Of a DNA stretch of 64,000 nucleotides, positions 10,848 to 27,617 are shown piece after piece (position 1 is the stretch's first letter; the number at the start of each line of letters is the position of its first letter). Position numbers and translations under genes: made by a program. The notes below the pieces were generated by a model that was not told the origin of the DNA, did no database searches, and saw only the letters and a program-made list of their open reading frames with translations. The DNA is taken from positions 1-64,000 of the forward strand of contig NZ_JAFFPU010000048.1 of the NCBI RefSeq assembly GCF_016919175.1. The letters are read 5' to 3'. Source of the stretch: Leptospira ainlahdjerensis. GTDB lineage: Bacteria; Spirochaetota; Leptospiria; Leptospirales; Leptospiraceae.

Positions 10848-11330
10848 TTAACAGAGAAAGTCCGGACAAAGAAACCAGATGATTTGTCCGTCCAGAAATT
10901 TCTCTCTCGGTACGTTCACTGCCAACGCGGAACCGGGAGAAAAAAGAAAACTTTTACCAACACCTCCGATTCCTAAAAGTTTTTCGGCAAAGATGGAAAC
11001 ATCCGGACTATGGCCGACAATGAGAATCGTGTCCGAGTTGGAAAAACTTTTGATCAAAGGGCAAACTCGAGACATATCTTGTCCCGCTTCTAAATCCTCT
11101 AAGGATTCCGTTTCTTGTTCCGGATGGAGAATGTCCGTATAAATTTTCGCAGTGTCGGTCGTTCTTCGATAAGGACTGTGATAGATTTTTGTGACTTTAA
11201 AACCGACTTGAAAGAATCGGGCCATCTTCTGAACGTCGACGACTCCCTTCGGCGTCAGAGGTCTGGATCGGTCCGTGCCGTCAGGAGAAATTGGTTCCGC
11301 TTCTCCGTGTCTTGCGATAATTATTTTCAT
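10848..11330 (-). CDS. sixA: Phosphohistidine phosphatase SixA-like
   Basis: 160-aa histidine phosphatase-superfamily protein of the short SixA type. The RHG motif is at the N-terminus (IIARHGEAEP, catalytic His8). The second conserved His is in LIVGHSPDVSIFAE, and YHSPYRRTTDTAKIY is the usual follow-on motif. SixA enzymes remove phosphate from phosphohistidine, for example on HPt domains or PTS proteins. The gene is monocistronic, just upstream of the tRNA-Pro gene on the same strand. A CobC/phosphoglycerate-mutase-like assignment is less likely because of the short length. Confidence 0.85.
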   Translation of the reverse strand: MKIIIARHGEAEPISPDGTDRSRPLTPKGVVDVQKMARFFQVGFKVTKIYHSPYRRTTDTAKIYTDILHPEQETESLEDLEAGQDMSRVCPLIKSFSNSDTILIVGHSPDVSIFAEKLLGIGGVGKSFLFSPGSALAVNVPREKFLDGQIIWFLCPDFLC

Positions 11331-11529
11331 GTTTTCAGAGGATTGACCGGGAACGAATTCCCAAAAATCATCGAGCCTTCTCCTGCTGGAACCTTCGTTT
11401 GCAAAAAAGGTCCAACCGTTCTATATATTCTTAACTTTTGCTCTCAACGGGATTCTTTTAGAGAACTTAAAGGTTCTGGACCCCGTAGACAGGTTTGTTA
11501 GAAAAGGCTCTGATTCCAAGGAAAAGCGC

Positions 11530-12436
11530 ATGTCCGAATTTGCAATTGAAATCGATTCCATTCAAAAAAAATACAAAGAACAAAACGCTCTCAAAGGAAT
11601 CTCCTTTCGAGTACCGAAGGGATCGGTCTTCGGACTTTTAGGTCCGAACGGCGCCGGAAAAACCAGCTTGGTTCGAATTCTCATGGGATTTTCTAAACAA
11701 ACCGCAGGAAGCTTTCATCTCTTTGGACTTCCGTTTTCCCCGGTTCTACGGAAAAGAATCGGATATCTTCCCGAAAAGGTTTCGATTCCCGGCTTTTTGA
11801 CGGGAGAAGAATTTCTAACCTTCAGCGGAAAGTTAGCCGGAATCCGAAGTTCCGAGATCCGAAAAAAGTCCAAGGCACTTTTGGAAAAAACCGGAATCGC
11901 GGATGCCGGTTCCAAAAAAGTTTCCGGTTATTCGAAAGGGATGTTGCAAAGACTCGGGCTCGCATCCGCTCTGATCGGCGATCCCGAACTTTTGATTTTG
12001 GACGAACCCGGATCCGGACTGGATCCGAAAGGATATATCGATTTCCGGGAAACTCTCGTGGAAGAAAACAAAACAAAGGGAACTACCGTATTACTCAATT
12101 CTCATAGACTTTTGGAAGTGGAAAAAGTCTGTCATGAGATCGGAATTCTCAATCTCGGAACTCTCGCCGCGATCGGTCCGCTTGAATCCTTGAAAGAAGG
12201 AAAGAATCGAATTCTTGTAAAAGTGGAATCCGTTTCCTCGGAGTTGGATTCTTATATCCGTAAAATTTCTTCCGAGCAAAAAATTACGGAGAATCAGATC
12301 GAATTCCTTCCTACGAACGAAATCGATCTCAGAAAAATTCCGGCGGAACTCGTAGCTCTTGGAGCCAACATTCTAAAGTATGAAAGAATCACGGAATCCT
12401 TGGAAGAAGTTTTCCTGAGAGTCACTGGAGGAAATC

Positions 12437-12444
<8 letters not shown>
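11530..12444 (+). CDS. ABC transporter ATP-binding protein
   Basis: 304-aa ATPase subunit of an ABC-2 type exporter. It has Walker A GPNGAGKTS (about residues 43-51), signature SGYSKGMLQRL (an LSGGQ variant with YSKG, common in DrrA/NatA-type subunits), Walker B LLILDEPGSGLDP and a switch His in LLNSHRL. The last 80 residues are the extra domain typical of this subfamily. The stop overlaps the permease start by 8 bases, so the two form an operon. Cargo is unknown; drugs, lipids or Na+ are all exported by relatives. Confidence 0.9.
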
Positions 12445-13261
<817 letters not shown>

Positions 13262-13275
13262 TCGAAAAGTACCGA

Positions 13276-13303
13276 TTGACAAATCTCTAAAGAGTCATAA
13301 TTC
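13276..13303 (+). promoter_or_regulatory. Putative sigma70-type promoter for the HATPase-HDOD gene
   Basis: TTGACA (13276-13281), a 16-base spacer and TAATTC (13298-13303). It lies 50 bases before the start codon at 13354. The -35 box is a perfect consensus match; the -10 box is weaker. Confidence 0.5.
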
Positions 13304-13353
13304 TACCTTGAGTTGACGTTTTGTCAGCCGGATTGGATTTTGGAAATCGGTAA

Positions 13354-14874
13354 ATGAAGATTCAATGGTATCATTACGAAAAGGAAGGTTATTACCTTTC
13401 CGTCAAGAATCTCAACGTTCCCATCGAGTCGCTTAACCCTCTTTATCTTAGAATCACCCATCTCAATCGCAACATCGATAAGATCATCAGCTTTCTTCTG
13501 GATCGCTATCTTCAGTATTTGGATATTACTTCTCTTCGAGAATGTATCTTTTCCATCTTAAGAGAAACGATCATGAACGCGGAAAAGGCAAATCAAAAGA
13601 GGGTGATTTTCCAAGAAGCGGGTTTGGATATCACAGATCCGAATCAATATCTGATCGGAATGGAAAAATTCAAATCGGAACTGATTTCTAAAAAAGATAT
13701 TTATACGGACCGCCTTGAAGAGAAGGGTCTTCACGTTTTGATCACGTTCGGTTTTAATCAGAATAGTTTTTTACTAAAGGTCGCGAACAACGTAGGTATT
13801 CTTCCCGAAGAAGATCAAAGAGTTCAGGAAAGAATTTCGAAAGCCCACACATACAACGATCTTTCCGAAGTTTTTGAAAATCACGGAGACGAATCCGAGG
13901 GCGCGGGACTCGGTCTCGCGATGTCCTTGTTGATGTTAAAAAACGAAGGGATCGAAGGGGATTCTTATAGAATCAAATCCGAAGACGGCGTTACTTCCGC
14001 TTATATTAAAATTCCGTTCGGTTTTAAAAAACGAAATATCAATCTTCAGAAAACGGGAGAGATTCTTTCCGAAGTGGATACGCTTCCCACCTTTCCGGAC
14101 AATATCAATCAGATCATGAGTCTGATCAACAAACCGGATTCTTCGATTCAGAGTATCACCGAACTCGTAGGAAGGGACGTTTCTCTTTCTACGAACATTC
14201 TCAAGTTGGCAAACTCGGCTTCGTTCAGTCAGAGGGCGAGGGTTGAAAACTTAGACGACGCGATCAAGGTGATCGGTTTGTCCGAGTTAAACAACATTCT
14301 TCTGAGTTTAGGAACCAAAAAAATATTAGAAGAACGTTATAAAGAATTTGAGGCGATCTGGGAACGTTCCAGCCTTTCCGCGTTTATCTGCAGAAGGTTG
14401 GGAGAAAGAATGGAATGGAAAAAACAAACCGTCACCGTTCTGGTTTGTGCGGCCCTTTTGCACGACGTAGGCCGAGTGATTCTTCTTTCCTTAGAGCCCG
14501 AGATCTCAGCTAAAATTTCGGATTTGCTCGGGAACCGTTCCTTTCCTTCGCCTCTGACTTTGGAGGAAGCCGCATTAGGAATTTCTCATACAACTTTGGG
14601 AGGAATGATCTGTGAAAAGTGGAATTTCTCGGATACGATCCGAGTTTCGGCAGAGATGCATCATCGACCTCTTCTTGTAAAAAAAGAATTTCAAGACGCC
14701 GTTTTTACGATATATCTTTCCGATATGATCATCGATATTTCTCAGGGACTTGCTGATTATTCTTTGATTCAAACTTCCGTTCTGCAACATTTCGGATTTA
14801 AGAAAGAGGAAGAATTCTCCGAATTTACGAAGAAAATTTTGAAGGAATATCAGGATTTTAATAAGAAGTCCTAA
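13354..14874 (+). CDS. HATPase-like and HDOD domain fusion, signalling protein
   Basis: 506 aa, no signal peptide. Residues about 60-230 resemble a histidine-kinase-type ATPase fold: an N-box-like RETIMNAEKANQK and a glycine-rich lid GAGLGLAMSLL. No phosphoacceptor His domain is seen. Residues about 245-445 form an HDOD domain (LPTFPDNINQIMSLI, ILKLANSASFSQR) with HD-like residues in LLHDVGRVILL (His370-Asp371). HDOD proteins usually act as non-catalytic signalling scaffolds. The ATPase-HDOD order suggests a sensor that reports nucleotide state or an anti-sigma-type kinase. It is convergent with rsmA and their ends overlap by 4 bases. Confidence 0.8.
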   Translation: MKIQWYHYEKEGYYLSVKNLNVPIESLNPLYLRITHLNRNIDKIISFLLDRYLQYLDITSLRECIFSILRETIMNAEKANQKRVIFQEAGLDITDPNQYLIGMEKFKSELISKKDIYTDRLEEKGLHVLITFGFNQNSFLLKVANNVGILPEEDQRVQERISKAHTYNDLSEVFENHGDESEGAGLGLAMSLLMLKNEGIEGDSYRIKSEDGVTSAYIKIPFGFKKRNINLQKTGEILSEVDTLPTFPDNINQIMSLINKPDSSIQSITELVGRDVSLSTNILKLANSASFSQRARVENLDDAIKVIGLSELNNILLSLGTKKILEERYKEFEAIWERSSLSAFICRRLGERMEWKKQTVTVLVCAALLHDVGRVILLSLEPEISAKISDLLGNRSFPSPLTLEEAALGISHTTLGGMICEKWNFSDTIRVSAEMHHRPLLVKKEFQDAVFTIYLSDMIIDISQGLADYSLIQTSVLQHFGFKKEEEFSEFTKKILKEYQDFNKKS

Positions 14875-15779
14875 GAATTCTTTTTTAACAATTCTTTCAC
14901 AAAGATCGAAAGCGATTTTGCGGCCTCGTGAAAGTCGTTCGGTTTTAATTCTTCCGGTCTTTTGTCCGCTTCGATCTTGGCGTTTTCTAAAGCCTTGAAA
15001 CATTCGGTGCGAAACGATTCTTCCGAAAAATTCTTGGAGGATTGTACTTCGAGAGGAAGAGAAGTAATCGGCGCGTCCCGAAACGAAGAAGTCAATTTTT
15101 TACGTTTTCCCCAGAAGGCCATTCTACAAAGACATTCGAGGGCAATAAATCCGAACTCGTCGCCAAACGCGGGTTTGGCTCTGTATTCTAAAACGGAAGA
15201 ATCCACGTTGGGTCTTGGATAAAAAGCGCCAGCCTTGATATCTTTTTTGAGTTTCCAGCTTCCGTAAGCGGATAAATAGAATTGAATCGAAGACGCTTCC
15301 TTCGAGATTCTTTTTGCAAATTCTTTCTGAACCAAGAAGGTTGCGCCCACAAGTCCTTTCAGATTTTTCACGGCGCTCAAAGTAAGTTCGGAAGAAATGT
15401 AATAGGGAAGATTTCCGAAAAGATAAACCTTTTGATTTGAATATTCCGGAAGAAAGCCGAGCGCGTCGCCTTCTCTGAGTTCGAACTCGGGCAGATAATC
15501 GCGCAACCAAGCCGCATAGACCGGATCGATTTCAAAAAGTGTTACCGGTTTTTGAAACTCCAAAAGTCCATGTGAGATCGCGCCGAGTCCGGGACCGATT
15601 TCCAAAATCCGATCAATTGACGAAAGAACATCCTCGCTCAAACCGGAGAGAATGATTTCAATCGCGTTCGGATCGATGAGAAAATTTTGTCCCCATTTTT
15701 TCAATGGGGCCGAAGACTTGGATTCCAGAAATTTCCGAATTTCAGAAACTTTTCGAAAGGGGTATTCTCTGGAGCTCAT
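14871..15779 (-). CDS. rsmA: 16S rRNA dimethyladenosine transferase
   Basis: RsmA/KsgA dimethylates two adjacent adenines in the 3' terminal hairpin of 16S rRNA. Motifs: PLKKWGQNFLID, the SAM-binding EIGPGLGAISHGL and the catalytic NLPY in FGNLPYYISS. I start it at ATG 15779, which has GGAGAAAG just upstream and gives 302 aa, the normal size. A longer frame to 16040 would add about 87 basic residues lying inside comEC and is not credible. The first 38 bases overlap the end of comEC, so translation of the two is linked. Confidence 0.92.
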   Translation of the reverse strand: MSSREYPFRKVSEIRKFLESKSSAPLKKWGQNFLIDPNAIEIILSGLSEDVLSSIDRILEIGPGLGAISHGLLEFQKPVTLFEIDPVYAAWLRDYLPEFELREGDALGFLPEYSNQKVYLFGNLPYYISSELTLSAVKNLKGLVGATFLVQKEFAKRISKEASSIQFYLSAYGSWKLKKDIKAGAFYPRPNVDSSVLEYRAKPAFGDEFGFIALECLCRMAFWGKRKKLTSSFRDAPITSLPLEVQSSKNFSEESFRTECFKALENAKIEADKRPEELKPNDFHEAAKSLSIFVKELLKKNS

Positions 15780-17694
15780 CTTTCTCCAGAAACAACCAAC
15801 TCTCCGAAAGCCCAAGCAGTTTTCGATTTTGATTCCAGACTTCCGCACGATCTGTGCTGCCATAAGGAGTTTCCAAAAGAATCCAACCCTGGCCCGATTT
15901 TGTCTTTTGAGCAAGCTGAGAAAGAGAATCTTTTTTTGTATGAAAGAATAGAATCTTAGAATCGCCCGGAAGCTGAATTTCGCGGATCGGATCCGATTTT
16001 TTGAGTGGAATACGGCTAACAAGGTTCCAAAGATCGACATCTCTGCCTGCGTAAAATAATTCCGGTTTTGAGGATTCTTGAGCGCAGAGAAAAGCCCAAG
16101 TGAGACAAGACTCGTCGTCCACGTGGATTTTTTTTAAGAATTCTCCTTCTAAAGAATCGCAGTAAAGACGTTTTGAAGTTCGAAACACATTCGCGATCTT
16201 TTTGTTCGCGTACTTACATTTTCCGGAGAAGAAGAGGGAATCTCCGTTTCTAAGAAGAAAAAAGAACCGGTTGTTTACGATCCTATTCTGTTGAGGAAAT
16301 TGGTCCGGCGCCTTGTAGAGAAAAAAGTGGATTCCAAAAATTCCTAAGAAGAAAAGGATACAAAAATAAGAATAGGATTTTTTTGAGAACATTCTTGTTT
16401 CCGGATTAAAGGTATATTCTTTATTTTGAATATTTTGAAATGGATCCTGAGATTCTTTTTTTCTAAGAAAGTTTTTTTCGAGAAAGACCGCAAAGAAAAT
16501 TACGGAGAAAGAAAGGATGGCCCAACCTGCGATTCCGAGCCAGAGAGCGTCTCCCATTTCTTTATAAAATCCGAGAGGTTTGGAAAGAGTATTGGAAAGA
16601 TAAAAAAGAATTTGGATTAAGAATTCAGTTACGGACCAAGAGGATTCCAAAAGAAAACGAATTCTTGTCTCGTGAAGGATCAGAGAAAGATAAAGGATTG
16701 GAAGTAAAATTCCGGCTAACGGAACGACTACGAGATTGAGAAGAATCGATCCAAAACTGAATGCGCCGAAAGAAAAGAGAAGAACGGGCATGGTTCCCAA
16801 GCCTGCGGAAAAAGAAACGGTTAAGTTTTCTTTGAAAAAAGTAAGAAATGAATTATCAGTCGAAATAAAGTCGAGTGATAATTTTATCGGATAAGAGAAT
16901 AAAAAAATTCCCGAGACGGCTCCGAAAGAAAGACAAAAAGAAACCGAATAAAAACGAGGAGGATCCCAGATCCAAAGTATCCAAGCCGAACAGAGAAGAA
17001 GGTCGATAGGCCGTAGTTTTCTGAAAAACAACCCCTGGACCAAAAGGATTCCCGCAAAGATCCAAGCTCTCGTTAGGGAGACAGGATAACCTAAGGCTGA
17101 TAAATAGAGAAAACCTGTAAGAAGAGGGAATATCCTCGGAGCCGAGTAACCGAGGATCGGAAAAAGATTGAGAAGACGGAATTGAACTCCCATAAGAATT
17201 CCCAGATGAAGTCCCGAAGCCGCGAAAAGATGTAAAATTCCTCCTTCTTTGGCTTTTTGCTTAAAATCTTTTGAGAGTTGTTTTGCTTCTCCAAAAACAA
17301 GTCCTAGGGCGATTCGATTTGTATTTTTTTCCAGGCCAGCTTCTTTGAGATTCCGTAAAATTCTTTCCCGGAAACGATCTTGAAAGAAGGTTTCCGTTTT
17401 TCCAAAAAGATTTTTTCTGGAAAAGGAAAATGTCTGATTCCCCGTTTCTCTTTGGAAACGTTCGGGACAAAGAGTCGTCGCTAATAGAAGAAAGAATATT
17501 CCAAAAATTATATATTCAGAAATCTGAAATCGTTTTTTGAGGAAGTGGCTGCCCGAAACGAAGAAAAGAAGGATTCCGATCCATAACAAGGAAGTTTCCG
17601 GAAATATCAGCTGGATACAAATCCCGATCAAGGTTCCAAAGGAGAATTTAGAAAAAGAAGAACAAGGCTGCCAATTGCGAATGTGTTTTCCCAT
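15742..17694 (-). CDS. comEC: ComEC/Rec2-type DNA uptake channel protein
   Basis: 650-aa inner-membrane protein with many hydrophobic helices and the competence-domain hallmark HLFAASGLHLGILMG at about residues 152-166. The frame runs upstream to 17976, but that part is family A repeat DNA. I therefore choose ATG 17694 (MGKHIRNWQPCSSF), although its ribosome site is weak (CGGGT). The C-terminal 200 residues lack the HxHxDH of the metallo-beta-lactamase domain found in many ComEC proteins, so the nuclease-like part is absent or lost. ComEC passes single-stranded DNA across the inner membrane. No other competence gene is in the window. Confidence 0.85.
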   Translation of the reverse strand: MGKHIRNWQPCSSFSKFSFGTLIGICIQLIFPETSLLWIGILLFFVSGSHFLKKRFQISEYIIFGIFFLLLATTLCPERFQRETGNQTFSFSRKNLFGKTETFFQDRFRERILRNLKEAGLEKNTNRIALGLVFGEAKQLSKDFKQKAKEGGILHLFAASGLHLGILMGVQFRLLNLFPILGYSAPRIFPLLTGFLYLSALGYPVSLTRAWIFAGILLVQGLFFRKLRPIDLLLCSAWILWIWDPPRFYSVSFCLSFGAVSGIFLFSYPIKLSLDFISTDNSFLTFFKENLTVSFSAGLGTMPVLLFSFGAFSFGSILLNLVVVPLAGILLPILYLSLILHETRIRFLLESSWSVTEFLIQILFYLSNTLSKPLGFYKEMGDALWLGIAGWAILSFSVIFFAVFLEKNFLRKKESQDPFQNIQNKEYTFNPETRMFSKKSYSYFCILFFLGIFGIHFFLYKAPDQFPQQNRIVNNRFFFLLRNGDSLFFSGKCKYANKKIANVFRTSKRLYCDSLEGEFLKKIHVDDESCLTWAFLCAQESSKPELFYAGRDVDLWNLVSRIPLKKSDPIREIQLPGDSKILFFHTKKDSLSQLAQKTKSGQGWILLETPYGSTDRAEVWNQNRKLLGLSESWLFLEKDELQRIPLSKSF

Positions 17695-17839
17695 ACCCGA
17701 ATCGGTTCCGAGAAATGTTGGAGCGTGGCGGTTTTGGGCAAAAAAAAAAATTAGGATTGGAAAATTGTCGAAACAGATGGCCAGTAATATTTTTGGGCTT
17801 ACAACGGCAAAGAACCTGAATTGTTCAGCCCACAAAAAT

Positions 17840-18170
17840 ATAGTATTGTAAGAAGAATCTGTCCTAGTTACGACGCCCTTCCGTGAAAATCGCGGGTGGA
17901 GGGGAGTGGTGGCGGGAAAACCTCGGAAATTTTCTTCTATCACAAAAACAAACTTTTCGCAAGAAAAAATTCTCATGTAGGAATTCCTACAAAACCCTTG
18001 TCTAAGGACGCTTCTTGTTGTATATCTCTCCCAACTTGTGGGTAAGGTATGCTGAATTCGGTCGAGGGGCCCGGGTAGCGGAAAAAATCGGGTGATTTTT
18101 CTCTATCAGAAAAATCTTATCTTTGCAAGTAAAAAGGTTTCCTCCGTTTTTGTAGGAGCTTCTATAAAAA
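17840..18170 (+). repeat. Dispersed intergenic repeat, copy A3 (two modules)
   Basis: Upstream of comEC on the opposite strand. The first module has GTAAGAAGAATCTGTCCTAG, a G-rich run, the core CTATCACAAAAACAAAC (about 17930-17963) and the perfect palindrome TGTAGGAATTCCTACA (17976-17991). The second has the core CTCTATCAGAAAAATC (about 18096-18129) and TGTAGGAGCTTCTATA (18151-18166). The linker contains CTCCCAACTTGTGGGTAAGG, close to that of copy A1. Nothing else is seen in 17695-18296. Confidence 0.75.
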
Positions 18171-18296
18171 TTTCCTTAGAGATGGATCTCTTTTCAGAGA
18201 TATTCTTCAAGGGAGGTAAGGAAATTTCAGGTCGCTGGTGGAATCGATCATTCCTCTCGGATGGCGGATTCTCTAATGAAATTTGAGTTTGCAAAT

Positions 18297-18313
18297 AAAA
18301 AAGGGGCATCCCC
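18297..18313 (-). terminator. Short terminator after trpS
   Basis: Read on the minus strand: GGGGATGCCCC followed by six T residues, 6 bases beyond the trpS stop. The stem is only four G-C pairs with a 3-base loop, but the T-run is clean. Confidence 0.5.
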
Positions 18314-18318
18314 GCTTT

Positions 18319-21116
<2,798 letters not shown>

Positions 21117-21120
21117 AAGA

Positions 21121-22798
<1,678 letters not shown>

Positions 22799-22809
22799 GG
22801 GTGTTCTCC

Positions 22810-23572
<763 letters not shown>

Positions 23573-23654
23573 AAATGGGTACTCCAAAAAAAATTAGTGC
23601 TGTTAACACAAAAATCTTGTGTCTATGTAGTGCAAACCACTTTTTTAAGCAAGT

Positions 23655-23975
<321 letters not shown>

Positions 23976-24037
23976 GAAAGATTCTCTGTCGAGCTGTTTT
24001 AGTCGCGGGGAAGAAGGATATTAGAGAAGAGGACAAC

Positions 24038-25914
<1,877 letters not shown>

Positions 25915-25944
25915 ATGTATTTCGATCTGTGTCGGTCGATCCGC

Positions 25945-26015
25945 CTGATCGGTATTCGGATCACCGCAATTTCGTGAACATCGGATTTGCGACGACCTCG
26001 GACGAATCGCGGATT
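25945..26015 (+). repeat. Repeat family D, copy 1
   Basis: Contains CTGATCGGTATTCGGATCAC, then CGCAATTTCGTGAACATCGG, and ends with GACGAATCGCGGATTCG. A related copy in the same orientation lies at about 27020-27095, on the other side of the outer-membrane protein gene. Both are open in one frame for a short stretch (DRYSDHRNFVNIGF / DRYSDSRNFVKIAF), so they may be remnants of one lost coding element. Confidence 0.55.
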
Positions 26016-26126
26016 CGTTCCAGAGGAAGGCGGTTTTAATTCGAAAAACTTTCGTAATGTCCTGGAAGTGATCGAGAAATGTCTCAAACGATTTAAAATT
26101 CATTTTCGAAATTTTTATCGAATCAT

Positions 26127-26879
26127 TCAAAAGCTGAAACCTACATACGGATAAAACGTTTGAAAATATTCCATCGTTCCGAATCTTTGTTCGAGATATT
26201 TTTGGTAGGTCCAAACGTCTAAAACGCTTGCGGATGCGCCTAAACGAGGTTCGGTGTATGCAAAAAAATCGACCTTTTGTTCCGCATAGTAACGAACGAA
26301 TTGAGCGCCTAAATAAATTCCGTTCGAAAAAATCCAGCGAAATCCGATCCCCAATCCCATCATACTCGTGCGTCTTGGAGTCGCGGTGTAGGCGTAAGGA
26401 CTTTCCTGAAGCAAGGATTGGTTATTCAAAGGATTGACGGTCAAATACTCGTGAACGGTTAGTTTATACGGTTGTTGAGAGCCGATTAATCCGGTAAGAT
26501 GCACAGGAATTTTATCGAACGGAAACCAGTCTATCCCCAACGAAGAGAAGTTGGCTTTCGTATTCCATTCGGATTTTGTCTCCACGAGCGAGTTTGTATT
26601 GTCGTCGAAGGAAAGCCCGGTGATTGTCCCTCCACGAAATACGGCGGCGGTCAAAAATACGGATAGATTGGACGTGAAATTATAGTTTACTCGCAGGAAA
26701 GGAAGTTGTGGAAAGAAAATGCCTCCTATTTGAAGCGGCTTTTGTGATCTTCGTTCCGATTGAGTGGTTTCGGTAGGTTGTTCTTTCACCTGCGACACAA
26801 CCGAAATGGACGGATAAACAAGGAGAAAAAAGAATATTATTAATTTTGAATGTTTTAATTTATTTGCGGATGGGATCAT
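26127..26879 (-). CDS. Outer-membrane beta-barrel-like protein of unknown function
   Basis: 250 aa. A signal peptide (LIIFFFLLVYPSISVVS) is followed by a polar linker (EQPTETTQSERRSQ) and then alternating strands (LPFLRVNYNFTSNLSVFLTA, MMGLGIGFRWIFSNGIYLGA). It ends in aromatic Phe (YPYVGFSF), the typical C-terminal signal for outer-membrane assembly. No family is recognised. It stands alone between two family D repeat copies about 1.1 kb apart in the same orientation, which could mark an inserted cassette. Confidence 0.7.
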   Translation of the reverse strand: MIPSANKLKHSKLIIFFFLLVYPSISVVSQVKEQPTETTQSERRSQKPLQIGGIFFPQLPFLRVNYNFTSNLSVFLTAAVFRGGTITGLSFDDNTNSLVETKSEWNTKANFSSLGIDWFPFDKIPVHLTGLIGSQQPYKLTVHEYLTVNPLNNQSLLQESPYAYTATPRRTSMMGLGIGFRWIFSNGIYLGAQFVRYYAEQKVDFFAYTEPRLGASASVLDVWTYQKYLEQRFGTMEYFQTFYPYVGFSF

Positions 26880-27021
26880 GGATGACTATTTACGGACTAC
26901 AGCTGTTCGGGTAAATTGAAATTCCGCAAAATCAGTAGCGAACCGAGTCTCTTTCTATAAGTTTGTTATTGATTTTTAAAAGGGGAGCGGGGTTTGAAAT
27001 CCGTTAAAATGCGTGATTTGC

Positions 27022-27095
27022 TTGATCGTTATTCGGATAGCCGCAATTTCGTGAAGATCGCGTTCAGACAATTAGAACGAATCGCAGAAATCGCT
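27022..27095 (+). repeat. Repeat family D, copy 2
   Basis: Reads TTGATCGTTATTCGGATAGC, then CGCAATTTCGTGAAGATCG, and ends GAACGAATCGCAGAAATCG. It aligns along its length with the copy at 25945-26015 in the same orientation. The open frame continues to a stop near 27133 (QNRFIVLFFRYF). Confidence 0.55.
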
Positions 27096-27281
27096 CAAAA
27101 TCGTTTTATCGTACTGTTTTTTAGATATTTCTAATGTGTTTGTTGCCGCTCTTTTTTGAACGATCCAATCGGAGGGATTTTGACACAACTTGGTTCATTC
27201 GAATTCCTGATAACGGAAGTATTTCTTTTCTTCCGCGCAGAACGTGCGATTTCTGATTAGTTCCGGTCCCTTGTATGCCAA

Positions 27282-27530
27282 TTAGAACAGATTCTCCGAC
27301 ATGGAGGTTTCCTTCCCGCCGGTTCTATGTCTGCACGAAGAATCGGTTTTGTTTTCTGCCTTCTTGAGTGCGGATTTGGAAAGACTCAGATTCTTCAATC
27401 CCTTGGATTTTAGATAGGAGGTGGAGAGGGCGACTTTGTTTTTCTTATCCGATGTCGGTTTGGGTTCAAAGACGTTCGCTATAGTTCTAAGATCGTATTG
27501 ATTTATGTTCGCATCTTTTCGATCAGAAAT
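27282..27530 (-). pseudogene. Gene relic in the 740-base gap upstream of the outer-membrane gene
   Basis: One minus-strand frame is open for 82 codons between two stops, with protein-like composition (NQYDLRTIANVFEPKPTSDK, then KNKVALSTSYLKSKGLKN). It has no start codon near its beginning; the only ATG is five codons from its end. The gap 26880-27617 holds nothing else but the family D repeat. I do not recognise the family. Confidence 0.35.
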
Positions 27531-27617
27531 TTAGAGACGTCTTATTTACCGCTGTAAATCGCATTGTAGAGGGACTTCAATAATAAGTGAATCGGTCCGT
27601 TGGTTAGAAAAATTGAA

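Noticed and set aside
15780..16040. 87-residue N-terminal extension of rsmA
   Set aside because: Lies in the comEC coding region, is highly basic, and the ATG at 15779 has a good ribosome site and gives the standard RsmA N-terminus.
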